Shown here one piece after another: positions 49,638-60,223 of a stretch of 64,000 bases of DNA. The stretch spans positions 62,001 to 126,000 of the forward strand of contig NZ_JAQMWP010000022.1 of NCBI RefSeq assembly GCF_030403745.1. The letters are read 5' to 3'. The DNA is from Streptomyces sp. S.PB5 (GTDB lineage Bacteria > Actinomycetota > Actinomycetes > Streptomycetales > Streptomycetaceae). Position numbers and translations under genes: made by a program. The notes under the pieces are model-generated. The model ran no database searches, was not told where the DNA came from, and saw nothing but the letters and a program-made list of their open reading frames with translations. The stretch's first letter is position 1. Each line of letters starts with the position of its first letter.

Positions 49638-51722
49638 CTAGCCCCGGTTCAGCTCGAACCAGACGACCTTGCCGGTGCTCAGCCGGGTCGCGCCCCAGCG
49701 CCGCGCCATCTTGTTCACCAGGTACAGCCCGCGCCCGCCCTCGTCGGTGGCCCGGGCCTGCCGCAGTCGCGGCAACTGAGGCACGTCGTCGCCGACTTCG
49801 CAGCGCAGCACATCGGTCCGCAGCAGCCGCAGGGTCACCGGCCGCGAGGCGTACCGCACCGCGTTCGTGACGACCTCGCTCACCAAGAGCTCGACGGAGT
49901 CGCTCAGTTCCTCGAGTCCCCAGCGGGACAGGGCCCGCCGGGCCAGCCGGCGGGCACGGCCGGGCGCCGCGTCCTCCGGCTCCAGGAACCAGTACGCCAC
50001 GTCGCTCGGCGCGATCCCGTGGAACCGCGCGGCGAGCAGCGCGATGTCGTCGTCGCGGTCGCCGGGACCGAGCATGTCGAGCACCTCGTCGCAGAGCGCC
50101 TCCAGCGGCGGCGGATGGTCCGGCCCGGTCAGCTGCGCGGTCGCGGCGAGCTTCTCCCGCAGCTGCTCTATGCCGGTCCACACGTCCCGCAGGCGGGACT
50201 CGACCAGCCCGTCGGTGTACAGGAGCAGCGTCGCCCCGGCCGGGGCGTCGAGCTCCACGGCCTCGAAGTCGACGCCGCCGACACCGATCGGCGCGCCCGG
50301 GGGCACCCGGAGGACCTCGGCACGGCCGCCCAGGTGCAGCAGAACCGGCGGCGGATGCCCGGCGTTGGCGATCGTGATCCGGTGCGACACCGGGTCGTAG
50401 ACGGCGTAGAGGCAGGTGGCCATGCGGTCCGTGCCGAGGCGCTGGGCCTGCTCGTCGAGGTGGTGCAGCACCTCCTGCGGCGGCAGGTCCAGCCCCGCGA
50501 GGGTCTGGGCCGTGGTCCGCAGCTGGCCCATGATCGCGGCGGAGGTCATGGAGTGCCCCATGACGTCACCCACGACCAGCGCCACCCGGCTGCCCGGCAG
50601 CGGGATCGCGTCGTACCAGTCGCCGCCGACACGCGCGGTCTCGGCGGCCGGGAGATAGCGCGAGGCCAGCCGGACGCCCGTCGGCTGCGGCAGGGTCTCC
50701 GGGAGCATGGTGCGCTGCAGTTCGTCGGCGATGTAGGCCTCACGGCCGTACAGCACCGCCTTGTCGATGCCGAGCGCGCTGTGCGTGGCGAGCTGGGCGG
50801 CGACCAGGAGGTCGTCCGGCTCGAACGGGATGCGGTCCGGGCGGCGCAGGAACACCGCGGCGCCGATGACCCGGCGCCGGCCCCGCAGCGGGGCCAGGAT
50901 GGCGCGCTGACCGCCCGGGACGATCAACTCCCCGCCCTCGCCGAGAAGTTCCGGCAGCGCGGCGCGGGCGGCGGTGGAGTCAGTGAAGACGGGCCGCACG
51001 CCTCGCAGCACCTCGGCGAGCGCACCGCCGGTCCGTACCTCGCACAGCTCCGCGGTGACGGCCGACAGCTCGGTCAGCTCAGGCGGCTCCGGCTGCAGCG
51101 CGGGCGAGACGAAACCGCCCTCGGTGTCCCGCTCCTCGGGTATCCGGTCGGTCCGGCGCAGCCGCAGCACGAGCGGGCCGGTGGGCCGCTCGTCGCCGAC
51201 CGGCAGCGGGTCGCGCAGATAGACCAGGATCGCGTCCGAGAACGTCGGCACGGTCGCCCGGCACAGCCCCATGACGATCTCGTCGAGGTCGATGCCGCGG
51301 GCGATCCGCCGGGTCGCCGCGCCCACGAAGCGCAGCCGGTCGCCGTCCCGCCGCATGGGCGTGGGCCGGCCGGGCGGCAGGCCCTGGCCGGTACGCCGCT
51401 CAGGACCGTCGGACACGGTCTCCGGCGCCGCGGGCATGCCCTCGGGGACCGGCCGCGGACGGTGGGTGTCCGGCTCGGAGGCGGCGGTGGGCTGGGAGTG
51501 CTCGGGGTCGCTGCCGGGCGCGGGGACGGTCGTGTCGGACCCGGAGGAAGCGGAGGAAGCGGAGGAACCGGGGGACGGTGCCTCACCGGCTCCGGAGCCG
51601 GCCCGGGCCTGTGCCGGTAAAGCGCTGTGCGGGGGCGTGGAGGCGCGCAGGAGCGCCCCGCGAGGGTCCGCGGGGTCGGCGCCCGGCTGGGGGCGCTCGA
51701 AGGACGTGGGCTGCTCCGTCAC
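49638..51722 (-). CDS. SpoIIE/PP2C phosphatase with GAF and ATP-binding domains
   Basis: 694 residues combining three parts: a disordered Pro/Ser-rich N-terminus (about 1-115), a GAF sensor domain (about 120-330), a PP2C/SpoIIE phosphatase (RVGGDWYDAIPLPGSRVALV, VVGDVMGHSMTSAAIMGQLR, LLLYTDGLVESRLRDV with the metal-binding Asp) and an anti-sigma-type HATPase at the C-terminus (ELLVSEVVTNAVRYASRPVT, GRGLYLVNKMARRWG). It is expected to act in the partner-switching control of a sigma factor. GTG start at 51722; the ribosome site is weak. Confidence 0.93.
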   Translation of the reverse strand: MTEQPTSFERPQPGADPADPRGALLRASTPPHSALPAQARAGSGAGEAPSPGSSASSASSGSDTTVPAPGSDPEHSQPTAASEPDTHRPRPVPEGMPAAPETVSDGPERRTGQGLPPGRPTPMRRDGDRLRFVGAATRRIARGIDLDEIVMGLCRATVPTFSDAILVYLRDPLPVGDERPTGPLVLRLRRTDRIPEERDTEGGFVSPALQPEPPELTELSAVTAELCEVRTGGALAEVLRGVRPVFTDSTAARAALPELLGEGGELIVPGGQRAILAPLRGRRRVIGAAVFLRRPDRIPFEPDDLLVAAQLATHSALGIDKAVLYGREAYIADELQRTMLPETLPQPTGVRLASRYLPAAETARVGGDWYDAIPLPGSRVALVVGDVMGHSMTSAAIMGQLRTTAQTLAGLDLPPQEVLHHLDEQAQRLGTDRMATCLYAVYDPVSHRITIANAGHPPPVLLHLGGRAEVLRVPPGAPIGVGGVDFEAVELDAPAGATLLLYTDGLVESRLRDVWTGIEQLREKLAATAQLTGPDHPPPLEALCDEVLDMLGPGDRDDDIALLAARFHGIAPSDVAYWFLEPEDAAPGRARRLARRALSRWGLEELSDSVELLVSEVVTNAVRYASRPVTLRLLRTDVLRCEVGDDVPQLPRLRQARATDEGGRGLYLVNKMARRWGATRLSTGKVVWFELNRG

Positions 51723-52017
51723 GCGTGTCGAATCCGTCCGTCGGTGGCTGTGCGCCGCGCGCTCAGTTCGTCCCGCCGAAATGCCGATACCCGGTATACG
51801 TGCCCCAGGAACGGAATTCCAGCGTGGTCAGAGGCTGTTCCTGTGCCACCGGCGGAGCGTCTGGCCTCCGTACCGGTGTTGCCCTCGTACCCCTCGCTCA
51901 CGTCCTGCCGCCCCTCGGTGACGAATGGTCAAGCTCGATGCACGCTCCGGTAGTTGCCGCCGCGCGCTCTTGCGGAGGACGATCCTACGTTTGTTGCCCG
52001 GGGGCGCATCAAGGGTC

Positions 52018-52710
52018 TCATGAGGACACGTGCGCGGGCGTACGGTCCCAGTCTTCCGGCAGCAACGGTACGGCCCAGGACGGATCCGGGCGCCAGTGCT
52101 GCCAGCCGTCCGAGTACGGCCTGCCCCAGGCGCGGATCACCTCCACCGCGGACCGCCCCGCCCGCAGCACCTCTTCGGCCTGCCCGGTGTCCATCAGCCC
52201 GTCCCGCTGGGCCTGCGCGAACTCGTCCTCGTCGCGCCAGTGCCAACTGCGGTCCGGGTGCACGGAGATGTCCAGAAAGTGATCCTCGGAGTCCACCCCG
52301 CCGCCCCAACGGACCAGCGGCTCCTCAAGGTTGACGTACCAGTTCTTGAACTGCCAGCCCGGCTCCCAGAACAGCCACACCGACCACGGCTCGCCCGGCC
52401 GGGCCAGCTTCAGCACCCCGGTCCCGAACCAGTGGCCGCGCTGCACGGTGCGCGGCTTGGTGTACCGGGTCTCCAGCGGCTCGGCGTGCACGGAGGTGCC
52501 GTCGGCGAGCACCGGCTTCACGCACTCGGTGCCGGGGGCCATCCACACGGCCAGCAGGTCATGATCGTCCCGCACGACGGTCACAGGGCGTGCGATGTGG
52601 AAGCGCGCACCGCCGTTCTCCCGGTACCGCCACAGGATCTGACTCCCGGGCTCCCAGAAGGACGTCGACGCGCTCGCTTCCACCGCTCTCACCGCTCCAC
52701 CGTCTGCCAT
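52018..52710 (-). CDS. DUF402 (FomD-like) protein
   Basis: 230 residues with DUF402 motifs: PGSQILWRYRENGGARFHIA, PVTVVRDDHDLLAVWMAPGT, WSVWLFWEPGWQFKNWYVNL, SEDHFLDISVHPDRSWHWRD and EDEFAQAQRDGLMD. FomD-type DUF402 proteins hydrolyse nucleotide-linked phosphonates in fosfomycin biosynthesis; the cellular substrate of chromosomal copies is unknown. It is followed by fumC on the same strand with 72 bp between, so they may be cotranscribed from the fumC side. Confidence 0.88.
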   Translation of the reverse strand: MADGGAVRAVEASASTSFWEPGSQILWRYRENGGARFHIARPVTVVRDDHDLLAVWMAPGTECVKPVLADGTSVHAEPLETRYTKPRTVQRGHWFGTGVLKLARPGEPWSVWLFWEPGWQFKNWYVNLEEPLVRWGGGVDSEDHFLDISVHPDRSWHWRDEDEFAQAQRDGLMDTGQAEEVLRAGRSAVEVIRAWGRPYSDGWQHWRPDPSWAVPLLPEDWDRTPAHVSS

Positions 52711-52782
52711 GAACAGATATTAGGTGCCGTAGGCATACGACGCTGCGGCGCGTGTCACGGTTCACGCCGGGGACGTGAAAGG

Positions 52783-54168
52783 TTACGGATGCGTCATACC
52801 CAGGACATCCAGCGCCTCGTCGAGCTGCTCGACGCTGAGGTCGCCGCGCTCGACATACCCGCTCTCCAGGACGACCTGACGAATGGTCTTGCGTTCCGCG
52901 AGCGCCTTCTTGGCGACCTTCGCCGCCTCCTCGTACCCGATGTACTTGTTCAACGGCGTGACCACGGAGGGTGACGACTCGGCGTACTCACGCGCGCGTT
53001 CCCGGTGCGCGACGATGCCGTCGACGGTGCGGTCGGCGAGGAGCCGGGAGACGTTGGCGAGCAGCCGGATCGACTCGAGCACGTTCTTGGCGATGACCGG
53101 CAGCATCACATTGAGCTCGAAGTTGCCGGCGGTCCCCGCGGCGGCGACGGTCGCGTCATTGCCGACGACCTGGGCGGAGACCATGAGCACGGCCTCGGGG
53201 ATCACGGGGTTGACCTTGCCGGGCATGATCGACGATCCCGGCTGGAGGTCGGGCAGCGAGATCTCGGCGAGCCCGGTGCGCGGCCCGGAGGCCATCCACC
53301 GCAGATCGTTTGCGATCTTCGTGAGGGAGCCGGCGATGGTCCGCAGCTGCCCGCTGGTCTCGACGATCCCGTCCCGCGCGCCCTGCGCCTCGAAGTGGTC
53401 GCGCGCCTCGGTGAGCGGCAGCCCGGTGACACGGGCGACCTCCTCGATGACGGCGGCGGAGAACCCGGGCGGAGTGTTGATCCCGGTCCCGACGGCGGTC
53501 CCCCCGAGGGGCAGCTCGGCCAGCCGGGGGAGCGAGGCCTGCAGCCGCTCGATCCCGTACCGGATCTGAGCGGCGTACCCGCCGAACTCCTGCCCCAGCG
53601 TCACCGGCGTGGCATCCATGAGATGCGTACGCCCGGACTTCACGACGTCCGCGAACTCCTCCGACTTGCGGGTCAGGGAGTCGGCGAGGTGCTGGAGCGC
53701 GGGGATCAGATCCCGGGTGACGGCGGCGGTCGCGGCGATGTGGATGGAGGAGGGGAAGACGTCGTTGGAGGACTGCGAGGCGTTGACGTGATCGTTGGGG
53801 TGCACGTCCCGCCCCAGCCGCTCGGTGGCGAGCGTGGCGATGACCTCGTTGGTGTTCATGTTGGACGAGGTACCGGACCCGGTCTGGAAGACGTCGACGG
53901 GAAAGTGCTCGTCCCACTCGCCGGTGGCGACCTCGGCCGCGGCCTCCTGGATCGCCTCGGCGACGTCCTTGTCGAGCACTCCCAGCCGCGCGTTCACCTT
54001 CGCGGCGGCCCCCTTGATCCGCGCGAGCGCCTCGATGTGCGCCCGCTCGATCCGCTGCCCGGAGATGGGGAAGTTCTCTACGGCCCGCTGCGTCTGCGCC
54101 CGCCACTTGGCGTCGCCGGGGACGCGGACCTCGCCCATGGAGTCGTGCTCGATGCGGTATTCGCTCAT
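52783..54168 (-). CDS. fumC: Class II fumarate hydratase
   Basis: 461 residues, iron-independent fumarase of the TCA cycle (fumarate + water to malate). The signature GSSIMPGKVNP, plus SGTSSNMNTNEVIA, NDHVNASQSSNDVFPSS, GRTHLMDATPVTLGQEFGGY and TGINTPPGF are all present, and length is standard. It lies near a second, class I fumarase encoded 1.1 kb upstream on the same strand, separated by a membrane protein gene. Confidence 0.97.
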   Translation of the reverse strand: MSEYRIEHDSMGEVRVPGDAKWRAQTQRAVENFPISGQRIERAHIEALARIKGAAAKVNARLGVLDKDVAEAIQEAAAEVATGEWDEHFPVDVFQTGSGTSSNMNTNEVIATLATERLGRDVHPNDHVNASQSSNDVFPSSIHIAATAAVTRDLIPALQHLADSLTRKSEEFADVVKSGRTHLMDATPVTLGQEFGGYAAQIRYGIERLQASLPRLAELPLGGTAVGTGINTPPGFSAAVIEEVARVTGLPLTEARDHFEAQGARDGIVETSGQLRTIAGSLTKIANDLRWMASGPRTGLAEISLPDLQPGSSIMPGKVNPVIPEAVLMVSAQVVGNDATVAAAGTAGNFELNVMLPVIAKNVLESIRLLANVSRLLADRTVDGIVAHRERAREYAESSPSVVTPLNKYIGYEEAAKVAKKALAERKTIRQVVLESGYVERGDLSVEQLDEALDVLGMTHP

Positions 54169-54222
54169 GCCGGGTACAGCGATCGGGACATCGCAGATGT
54201 TCCGGCCGGTGCGCCGAACGCC

Positions 54223-55197
54223 TCAGCAGGCCGGGTCGCCCTGGGCCGAGACCGTGCATTCGGTCACGAAAGGATCAATGGGGCGCACCGTGAACCTCTG
54301 CGCGCGCTGCTCGGCGATGCCGTGGACGGTGAAGTCCTTGCCGTTGTTCGTGATCTCCTGGGTGTGGGTGCCCTCGGAATCGACATAGGTGGCCTCGAAC
54401 GACTTCCAGGTGCAGTCCTGCGTCCCGGAGGTGACCGCGATCCGCAGCCCGCCCGGGGTCGCCCCGTTGCCGAGGTCGATCTTGCGGTGGGCGAAGAACG
54501 GCTTCTCGAAGTTCTCCTCCGAGGTGGCGAGCGCGACGGGATCGGGGCGCGTCAGGTCGAAGAGCATGCCCTCGTAGCCGCCGCCCCCCTGCCCCACGAA
54601 GTCGATGGCCGCGACCGCCCGAGCCGGAGCGCATCTCAGACCCTTGACACGCAGGTCGTTGACGACGAGGCCGGCTTGCCGGTCGCTGAGAAGATCCACC
54701 AGCCAGGCTTCCGAGTAAGCGGGAGAGGAGCCCTTCATGCCAGTGGGACGGACGGCCGCGTAAAAGACGTCCCGTCCGTGACGGGTCTTCATGAAGGACC
54801 GCAGACTGCCGAGGTCCTCCACGCCCATGCCGAGCAGCGTGCGCTTGTCCTCGGTGGAGAACGGCTTGTCGAAGAGCGTCGCCTTGGGGTCGTTGAGGTC
54901 CCACGCGTCCGCCCGCACGGAGGCCGTGAACGCCGGACCCGCATGATCGATCTTGTCGTCGGCCTCGCTCGCGACCCGTGCGTCGTGCTCGGCGAACAAC
55001 CAGTCGGCGCTCCTGGCCCCGAGGAGACCCAGGACCGCGAGCACCGCCCCGCAGGCCAGGCTGACGGCGATCCGCCGGTTGCGGGCCCGCCGCTCCAGCC
55101 CGGCCGCCTCGGGCACGACGGTGGCGATGACATCGTCCGCGAGGGAGGACGACGCCACGGGCTGCCGCTCGGGCGGCGGTGTGTCGGTTTCGGACAT
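54223..55197 (-). CDS. Membrane-anchored hypothetical protein between the fumarases
   Basis: 324 residues. A cytoplasmic N-terminus of about 40 residues, one membrane helix (RIAVSLACGAVLAVLGLLGA), then an extracytoplasmic domain with GVEDLGSLRSFMKTRHGRD, LVVNDLRVKGLRCAPARAVA and paired Cys (GLRCAP, QDCTWK, and TECTVSAQGDPAC at the end). No family recognised. Conserved position between fumC and the class I fumarase gene suggests a Streptomyces-specific envelope protein rather than a TCA role. Confidence 0.8.
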   Translation of the reverse strand: MSETDTPPPERQPVASSSLADDVIATVVPEAAGLERRARNRRIAVSLACGAVLAVLGLLGARSADWLFAEHDARVASEADDKIDHAGPAFTASVRADAWDLNDPKATLFDKPFSTEDKRTLLGMGVEDLGSLRSFMKTRHGRDVFYAAVRPTGMKGSSPAYSEAWLVDLLSDRQAGLVVNDLRVKGLRCAPARAVAAIDFVGQGGGGYEGMLFDLTRPDPVALATSEENFEKPFFAHRKIDLGNGATPGGLRIAVTSGTQDCTWKSFEATYVDSEGTHTQEITNNGKDFTVHGIAEQRAQRFTVRPIDPFVTECTVSAQGDPAC

Positions 55198-55293
55198 GAG
55201 ACGGGCCCACCAGGACTCGATAACCGTGACGAAAAGGGAGTTGATGCTACGTCACGGACCTCGCCGCAGGTGGGCCCGCCTTCGAAGAGCCGG

Positions 55294-56961
<1,668 letters not shown>

Positions 56962-57138
56962 CTCAGCCCATTCCTCACTTGGTGACGGCGACCGGCCTCC
57001 GTTGGCAGGCCTCACCAGCGTAGAACCTGGTCGAGGGCGGAGGCTTGTGAGGTAAGGCTCAGTTGGACGCGGCCCGTCGCCGGCCGGGTTTTCCACAGGG
57101 CCTAGTCGCGATCTATCGCGTTTGGGTACGCTGCTGCC

Positions 57139-57825
57139 GTGGACCTTGAGAAGCAGACTCAGCCCGCTGCAGCCACCGACCTGCGCGCCTCCGACGCCGA
57201 CCGTGACCGCATCGCCGACATCCTGCGCGAGGCCCTGGCCGAGGGCCGCCTCACCGCCGACGAGCACGCGGAGCGGGTGGAGGGCGTGCTCGCCGCCAAG
57301 ACGGTCGGCGAGCTGGACGTCTTCATCCAGGACCTGCCCGCCGCCCATCAGCGGCGTACGGCTCCGGCCGCGGCCGCCCCCAACCGCCCCACCGCCGGCG
57401 CCATCCCGCTCGACCCCGACGAGAACGTGGTGGCGGTGTTCAGCGGCGCCGTCCGCAAGGGCCGCTGGCGCGCGGGCCGCCGTATCCACGCGTACGCGAT
57501 CTTCGGCAGTGTGGAGATAGACCTCAGTGAGGCGCTCTTCGAGTACCAGCAGGTCGTGATCAAGGCGATCTCGGTCTTCGGCAGCGTCGAGGTCCGCGTC
57601 CCGGAGAACGTGTCGCTGCGCGGCACCGGCGGCGGCGTCCTCGGCAACTTCGAGGTGCACACGCTCGATTCGGACGACCCCGCGGCTCCGGTCGTGTATG
57701 TCGACGGGTGGGCCGTACTCGGCAATGTGGAGGGAAGGCCCAAGCGGGGCAAGCTCGTTGCGGACATACTCGATCGCGTTCAGCACAAGGTCGACAAGAG
57801 TTTGCGCAAGCATCTGGATCGTTGA
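57139..57825 (+). CDS. DUF1707 protein with LiaF-like C-terminal domain
   Basis: 228 residues. N-terminal DUF1707 (LRASDADRDRIADILREALA, then GRLTADEHAERVEGVLAAKT and GELDVFIQDLP), an Ala/Pro linker, and a C-terminal beta-rich domain similar to the LiaF/cell-wall-active antibiotic response fold: HAYAIFGSVEIDLSEALFEY, KAISVFGSVEVRVPENVSLR and GGGVLGNFEV. No membrane helix. DUF1707 proteins are typical actinobacterial and often linked to envelope stress. GTG start at 57139. Confidence 0.9.
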   Translation: MDLEKQTQPAAATDLRASDADRDRIADILREALAEGRLTADEHAERVEGVLAAKTVGELDVFIQDLPAAHQRRTAPAAAAPNRPTAGAIPLDPDENVVAVFSGAVRKGRWRAGRRIHAYAIFGSVEIDLSEALFEYQQVVIKAISVFGSVEVRVPENVSLRGTGGGVLGNFEVHTLDSDDPAAPVVYVDGWAVLGNVEGRPKRGKLVADILDRVQHKVDKSLRKHLDR

Positions 57826-57987
57826 CGATTGTGAATCGGGCGACTGCGAAACGATCCGTTCCACTCACACCCCAGCACGGGACCACCCGGAATCCAGCGG
57901 TTCGGAACTCAGTGCATAGGCGCGCGCACAGCGGGTAGGGCTTGCTGCATCGTCTCTCGCTCGCGAAGCCGTCGTCAGGAGTAGACC

Positions 57988-58362
57988 GTGCTGCAACCGC
58001 CGCATTCGTCCCTGCAGGTAGCCGTCGTTCCGGCCCAGCGGGTGCCAGCGCGAGACAGGGACCAAGACGCGCCCTGGCACACCGAGGCCGTGTGCCGACG
58101 CGACGAGGCCGGCCTGTTCTTCGCCCCCTCAAAGGAGCCCACCGCGGCCCGGCTCTCCCGAGAGGAGGCCGCCAAGCGCGTCTGTGCCCGCTGCCCGGTG
58201 ATGGTCGAGTGCCGGGAGCACGCGCTCCTGCAACCGGAGCCCTACGGCGTCTGGGGCGGCCTGACCGCCGCCGAGCGCCGGGTGGTCCTGGCCAGGCGCA
58301 GGCGCCGGGACATGGAGCTGAAGAAGGCCGCCAGGGCGTCCCGCATAGCGCAGGCGGGCTGA
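57988..58362 (+). CDS. WhiB-family iron-sulfur transcriptional regulator
   Basis: 124 residues with the four WhiB cysteines Cys36, Cys66, Cys69 and Cys75 (spacing C-N29-CxxC-N5-C), the turn GVWGG at 87-91 and a basic tail (ARRRRRDMELKKAARASR). The cluster is a 4Fe-4S; the protein binds sigma factors and DNA. The N-terminus is longer than in WhiD-like members and resembles WblI-type Streptomyces proteins, but the subtype is not certain. GTG start with AGGAG six bases upstream. Confidence 0.95.
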   Translation: MLQPPHSSLQVAVVPAQRVPARDRDQDAPWHTEAVCRRDEAGLFFAPSKEPTAARLSREEAAKRVCARCPVMVECREHALLQPEPYGVWGGLTAAERRVVLARRRRRDMELKKAARASRIAQAG

Positions 58363-58379
58363 ACGCCGTAGGGACATGA

Positions 58380-58413
58380 GTGGGGCGCCCCCTCCGCACC
58401 GGGGGCGCCCCAC
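58380..58413. terminator. Bidirectional terminator between whiB-like and glpX genes
   Basis: GTGGGGCGCCCCC (58380-58392) and GGGGGCGCCCCAC (58401-58413) form a perfect 13-base stem with an eight-base loop. It lies between convergent genes (stops at 58362 and 58461). Confidence 0.87.
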
Positions 58414-58460
58414 TGGTCCTGCTCTCGGCTTGGTCTTTCTCTCGACTTGCCGTCCGCCGC

Positions 58461-59495
58461 CTACTTGGCCCGGTCGAAGTCGATCGCGCTGTAGGCGCGC
58501 AGCTTGCTCAGCCGGTGCTCGGACTCGATCCGGCGGACCGTCCCGGACTTGGACCGCATCACGATGGAGTCGGTGGTCGCGGTCTCCGAGCGGTAGCGGA
58601 CGCCCTTCAGCAGCTCGCCGTCGGTGATCCCGGTGGCGACGAAGAACACGTTGTCCCCCGACACCAGGTCGTCGGTGGTCAGCACGCGGTCCAGGTCGTG
58701 CCCCGCGTCGATCGCCCGGGCCCGCTCCTCGTCGTCCTTGGGCCAGAGCTTGCCCTGGATGGTGCCGCCGAGGCACTTCACGGCACAGGCGGAGATGATC
58801 CCCTCCGGAGTGCCGCCGATGCCCAGCAGCATGTCGACGCCGGTGCCCTCGCGCAGCGCGTAGATGGAACCCGCCACGTCGCCGTCGGAGATCAGCTTGA
58901 TGCGGGCACCCGCCTCGCGGATCTCCTTGATGATCCCCTCGTGCCGGGGGCGGTCGAGGATGACGACGGTCACGTCCTCCGGCGTGGACCGCTTCGCCTT
59001 CGCGACCCGTCGGATGTTCACCGACACGGGCGCGTCGATGTCGACGAAGTCCGCGGCCTCGGGCCCGGTGACCAGCTTGTCCATGTAGAACACGGCGGAC
59101 GGGTCGAACATCGATCCGCGGTCGGCGGCCGCCAGTACGGCGATGGCGTTCGGCATGCCCTTGGCGGTCAGCGTCGTCCCGTCGATGGGGTCGACGGCGA
59201 TGTCGCACTCGGGCCCGGTCCCGTCACCGACCCGCTCCCCGTTGAAGAGCATCGGGGCCTCGTCCTTCTCGCCTTCGCCGATGACGACCACGCCGTTCAT
59301 CGACACGGTGGAGACGAGGGTCCGCATGGCGCGTACGGCCGCACCGTCGGCGCCGTTCTTCTCGCCGCGCCCGACCCAGCGGCCCGCGGCCATCGCCGCG
59401 GCTTCGGTCACCCGGACGAGTTCCAGGGCGAGGTTGCGGTCGGGGGCTTCACTGGGGACTTCGAGCTCGGACGGCAAGTGATGATGCTCGGTCAT
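58461..59495 (-). CDS. glpX: Class II fructose-1,6-bisphosphatase
   Basis: 344 residues of the GlpX family, which makes fructose-6-phosphate for gluconeogenesis. Metal and substrate motifs are present: VVIGEGEKDEAPMLFNGERV, CDIAVDPIDGTTLTAKGMPN, VVILDRPRHEGIIKEIREAG, ISDGDVAGSIYALR and GIGGTPEGIISACA. The length is standard. It is monocistronic, with a terminator beyond its stop. Confidence 0.96.
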   Translation of the reverse strand: MTEHHHLPSELEVPSEAPDRNLALELVRVTEAAAMAAGRWVGRGEKNGADGAAVRAMRTLVSTVSMNGVVVIGEGEKDEAPMLFNGERVGDGTGPECDIAVDPIDGTTLTAKGMPNAIAVLAAADRGSMFDPSAVFYMDKLVTGPEAADFVDIDAPVSVNIRRVAKAKRSTPEDVTVVILDRPRHEGIIKEIREAGARIKLISDGDVAGSIYALREGTGVDMLLGIGGTPEGIISACAVKCLGGTIQGKLWPKDDEERARAIDAGHDLDRVLTTDDLVSGDNVFFVATGITDGELLKGVRYRSETATTDSIVMRSKSGTVRRIESEHRLSKLRAYSAIDFDRAK

Positions 59496-59588
59496 CGAGG
59501 CGCACCTTTCTGATACGACGACGGCCGGATGAGGGTTCGATCCTCGACTCTATCGTCAGTCCGACAAAATGAGCAGGGGACCCCACGG

Positions 59589-60143
59589 ATGAGCGGGCCG
59601 GGCACCTGCGACGATAGGGGCGTGGCAGGTTCGAACGGCAAGCAGAAGACGGTCCGGGACATGGTGCTCTCCCTGGGCCTGATCAGTGTGATGGCGGGTG
59701 TCATCTACCTCTTCATCCCGCACGACGACTCCGCTCCCGAGGTCAAGACGGTCGACTATCGCGTCGAACTGCTCACGGCCCGGCGCGCGGCGGCGTACCC
59801 CGTGGCGGCGCCGGTGGGCCTGCCCGAGACCTGGAAGGCGACCTCCGTCCGCTTCGACGGCGAGCAGTTCGACGCCTGGCACCTCGGCTTCCACGCGCCC
59901 GACGGCGAGTACGTACAGGTCGAGCAGTCGACCGAGAAGCCCAACGCGTTCATCGACGAGGCGAGCCAGGGCGGCGAGGAGACCGAGACCACCGAGGAGA
60001 TCGGCGGCCGGACGTGGACCCGCTGGACCGGCGGCCGCTACGACGCGCTCGTCCACCAGGGCGACGGCGCGACGACGGTGGTGGCGGGCACGGGCTCGTA
60101 CGCCCAGCTGACGGAGATGGCGAAGGCGCTGCAGGTGAAGTGA
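59589..60143 (+). CDS. DUF4245 protein, membrane-anchored
   Basis: 184 residues from ATG 59589 (AGGGGA eight bases upstream); GTG 59622 is an alternative that starts at VAGSNGKQKT. One membrane helix (DMVLSLGLISVMAGVIYLFI) and an extracytoplasmic DUF4245 domain: GLPETWKATSVRFDGEQFDA, WHLGFHAPDGEYVQVEQSTE, and GRTWTRWTGGRYDALVHQGD. The family is actinobacterial and of unknown function. The gene is in the conserved glpX neighbourhood. Confidence 0.9.
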   Translation: MSGPGTCDDRGVAGSNGKQKTVRDMVLSLGLISVMAGVIYLFIPHDDSAPEVKTVDYRVELLTARRAAAYPVAAPVGLPETWKATSVRFDGEQFDAWHLGFHAPDGEYVQVEQSTEKPNAFIDEASQGGEETETTEEIGGRTWTRWTGGRYDALVHQGDGATTVVAGTGSYAQLTEMAKALQVK

Positions 60144-60163
60144 TGTGCAGCTGAAGTGATGTG
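60136..60163 (+). repeat. Direct repeat at the DUF4245 stop codon
   Basis: TGAAGTGATGTG occurs at 60136-60147 and 60152-60163, that is, a 16-bp tandem step. The first copy contains the stop codon of the DUF4245 gene. No function evident; it may be a slippage duplication. Confidence 0.6.
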
Positions 60164-60166
60164 AGC

Positions 60167-60210
60167 CATGAGAAGGGCCCCGGCGTTCGAACGCCGGGGC
60201 CCTTCTCATG
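60167..60210. terminator. Perfect 44-bp palindrome, bidirectional terminator
   Basis: Two perfect 22-base arms, from CATGAGAAGGGCCCCGGCGT through a TTCGAA centre and back to CATG, between the DUF4245 gene and the convergent nitroreductase gene (stop 60224). No spacer beyond the centre. Strong enough to end both transcripts. Confidence 0.85.
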
Positions 60211-60223
60211 TCGTGCGCGTCAC

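Noticed and set aside
59521..59560. Possible tRNA (text GGGTTCGATCCTC resembles a T-loop)
   Set aside because: No acceptor, D-arm or anticodon stem could be formed around it. It lies in the promoter gap between glpX and the DUF4245 gene.
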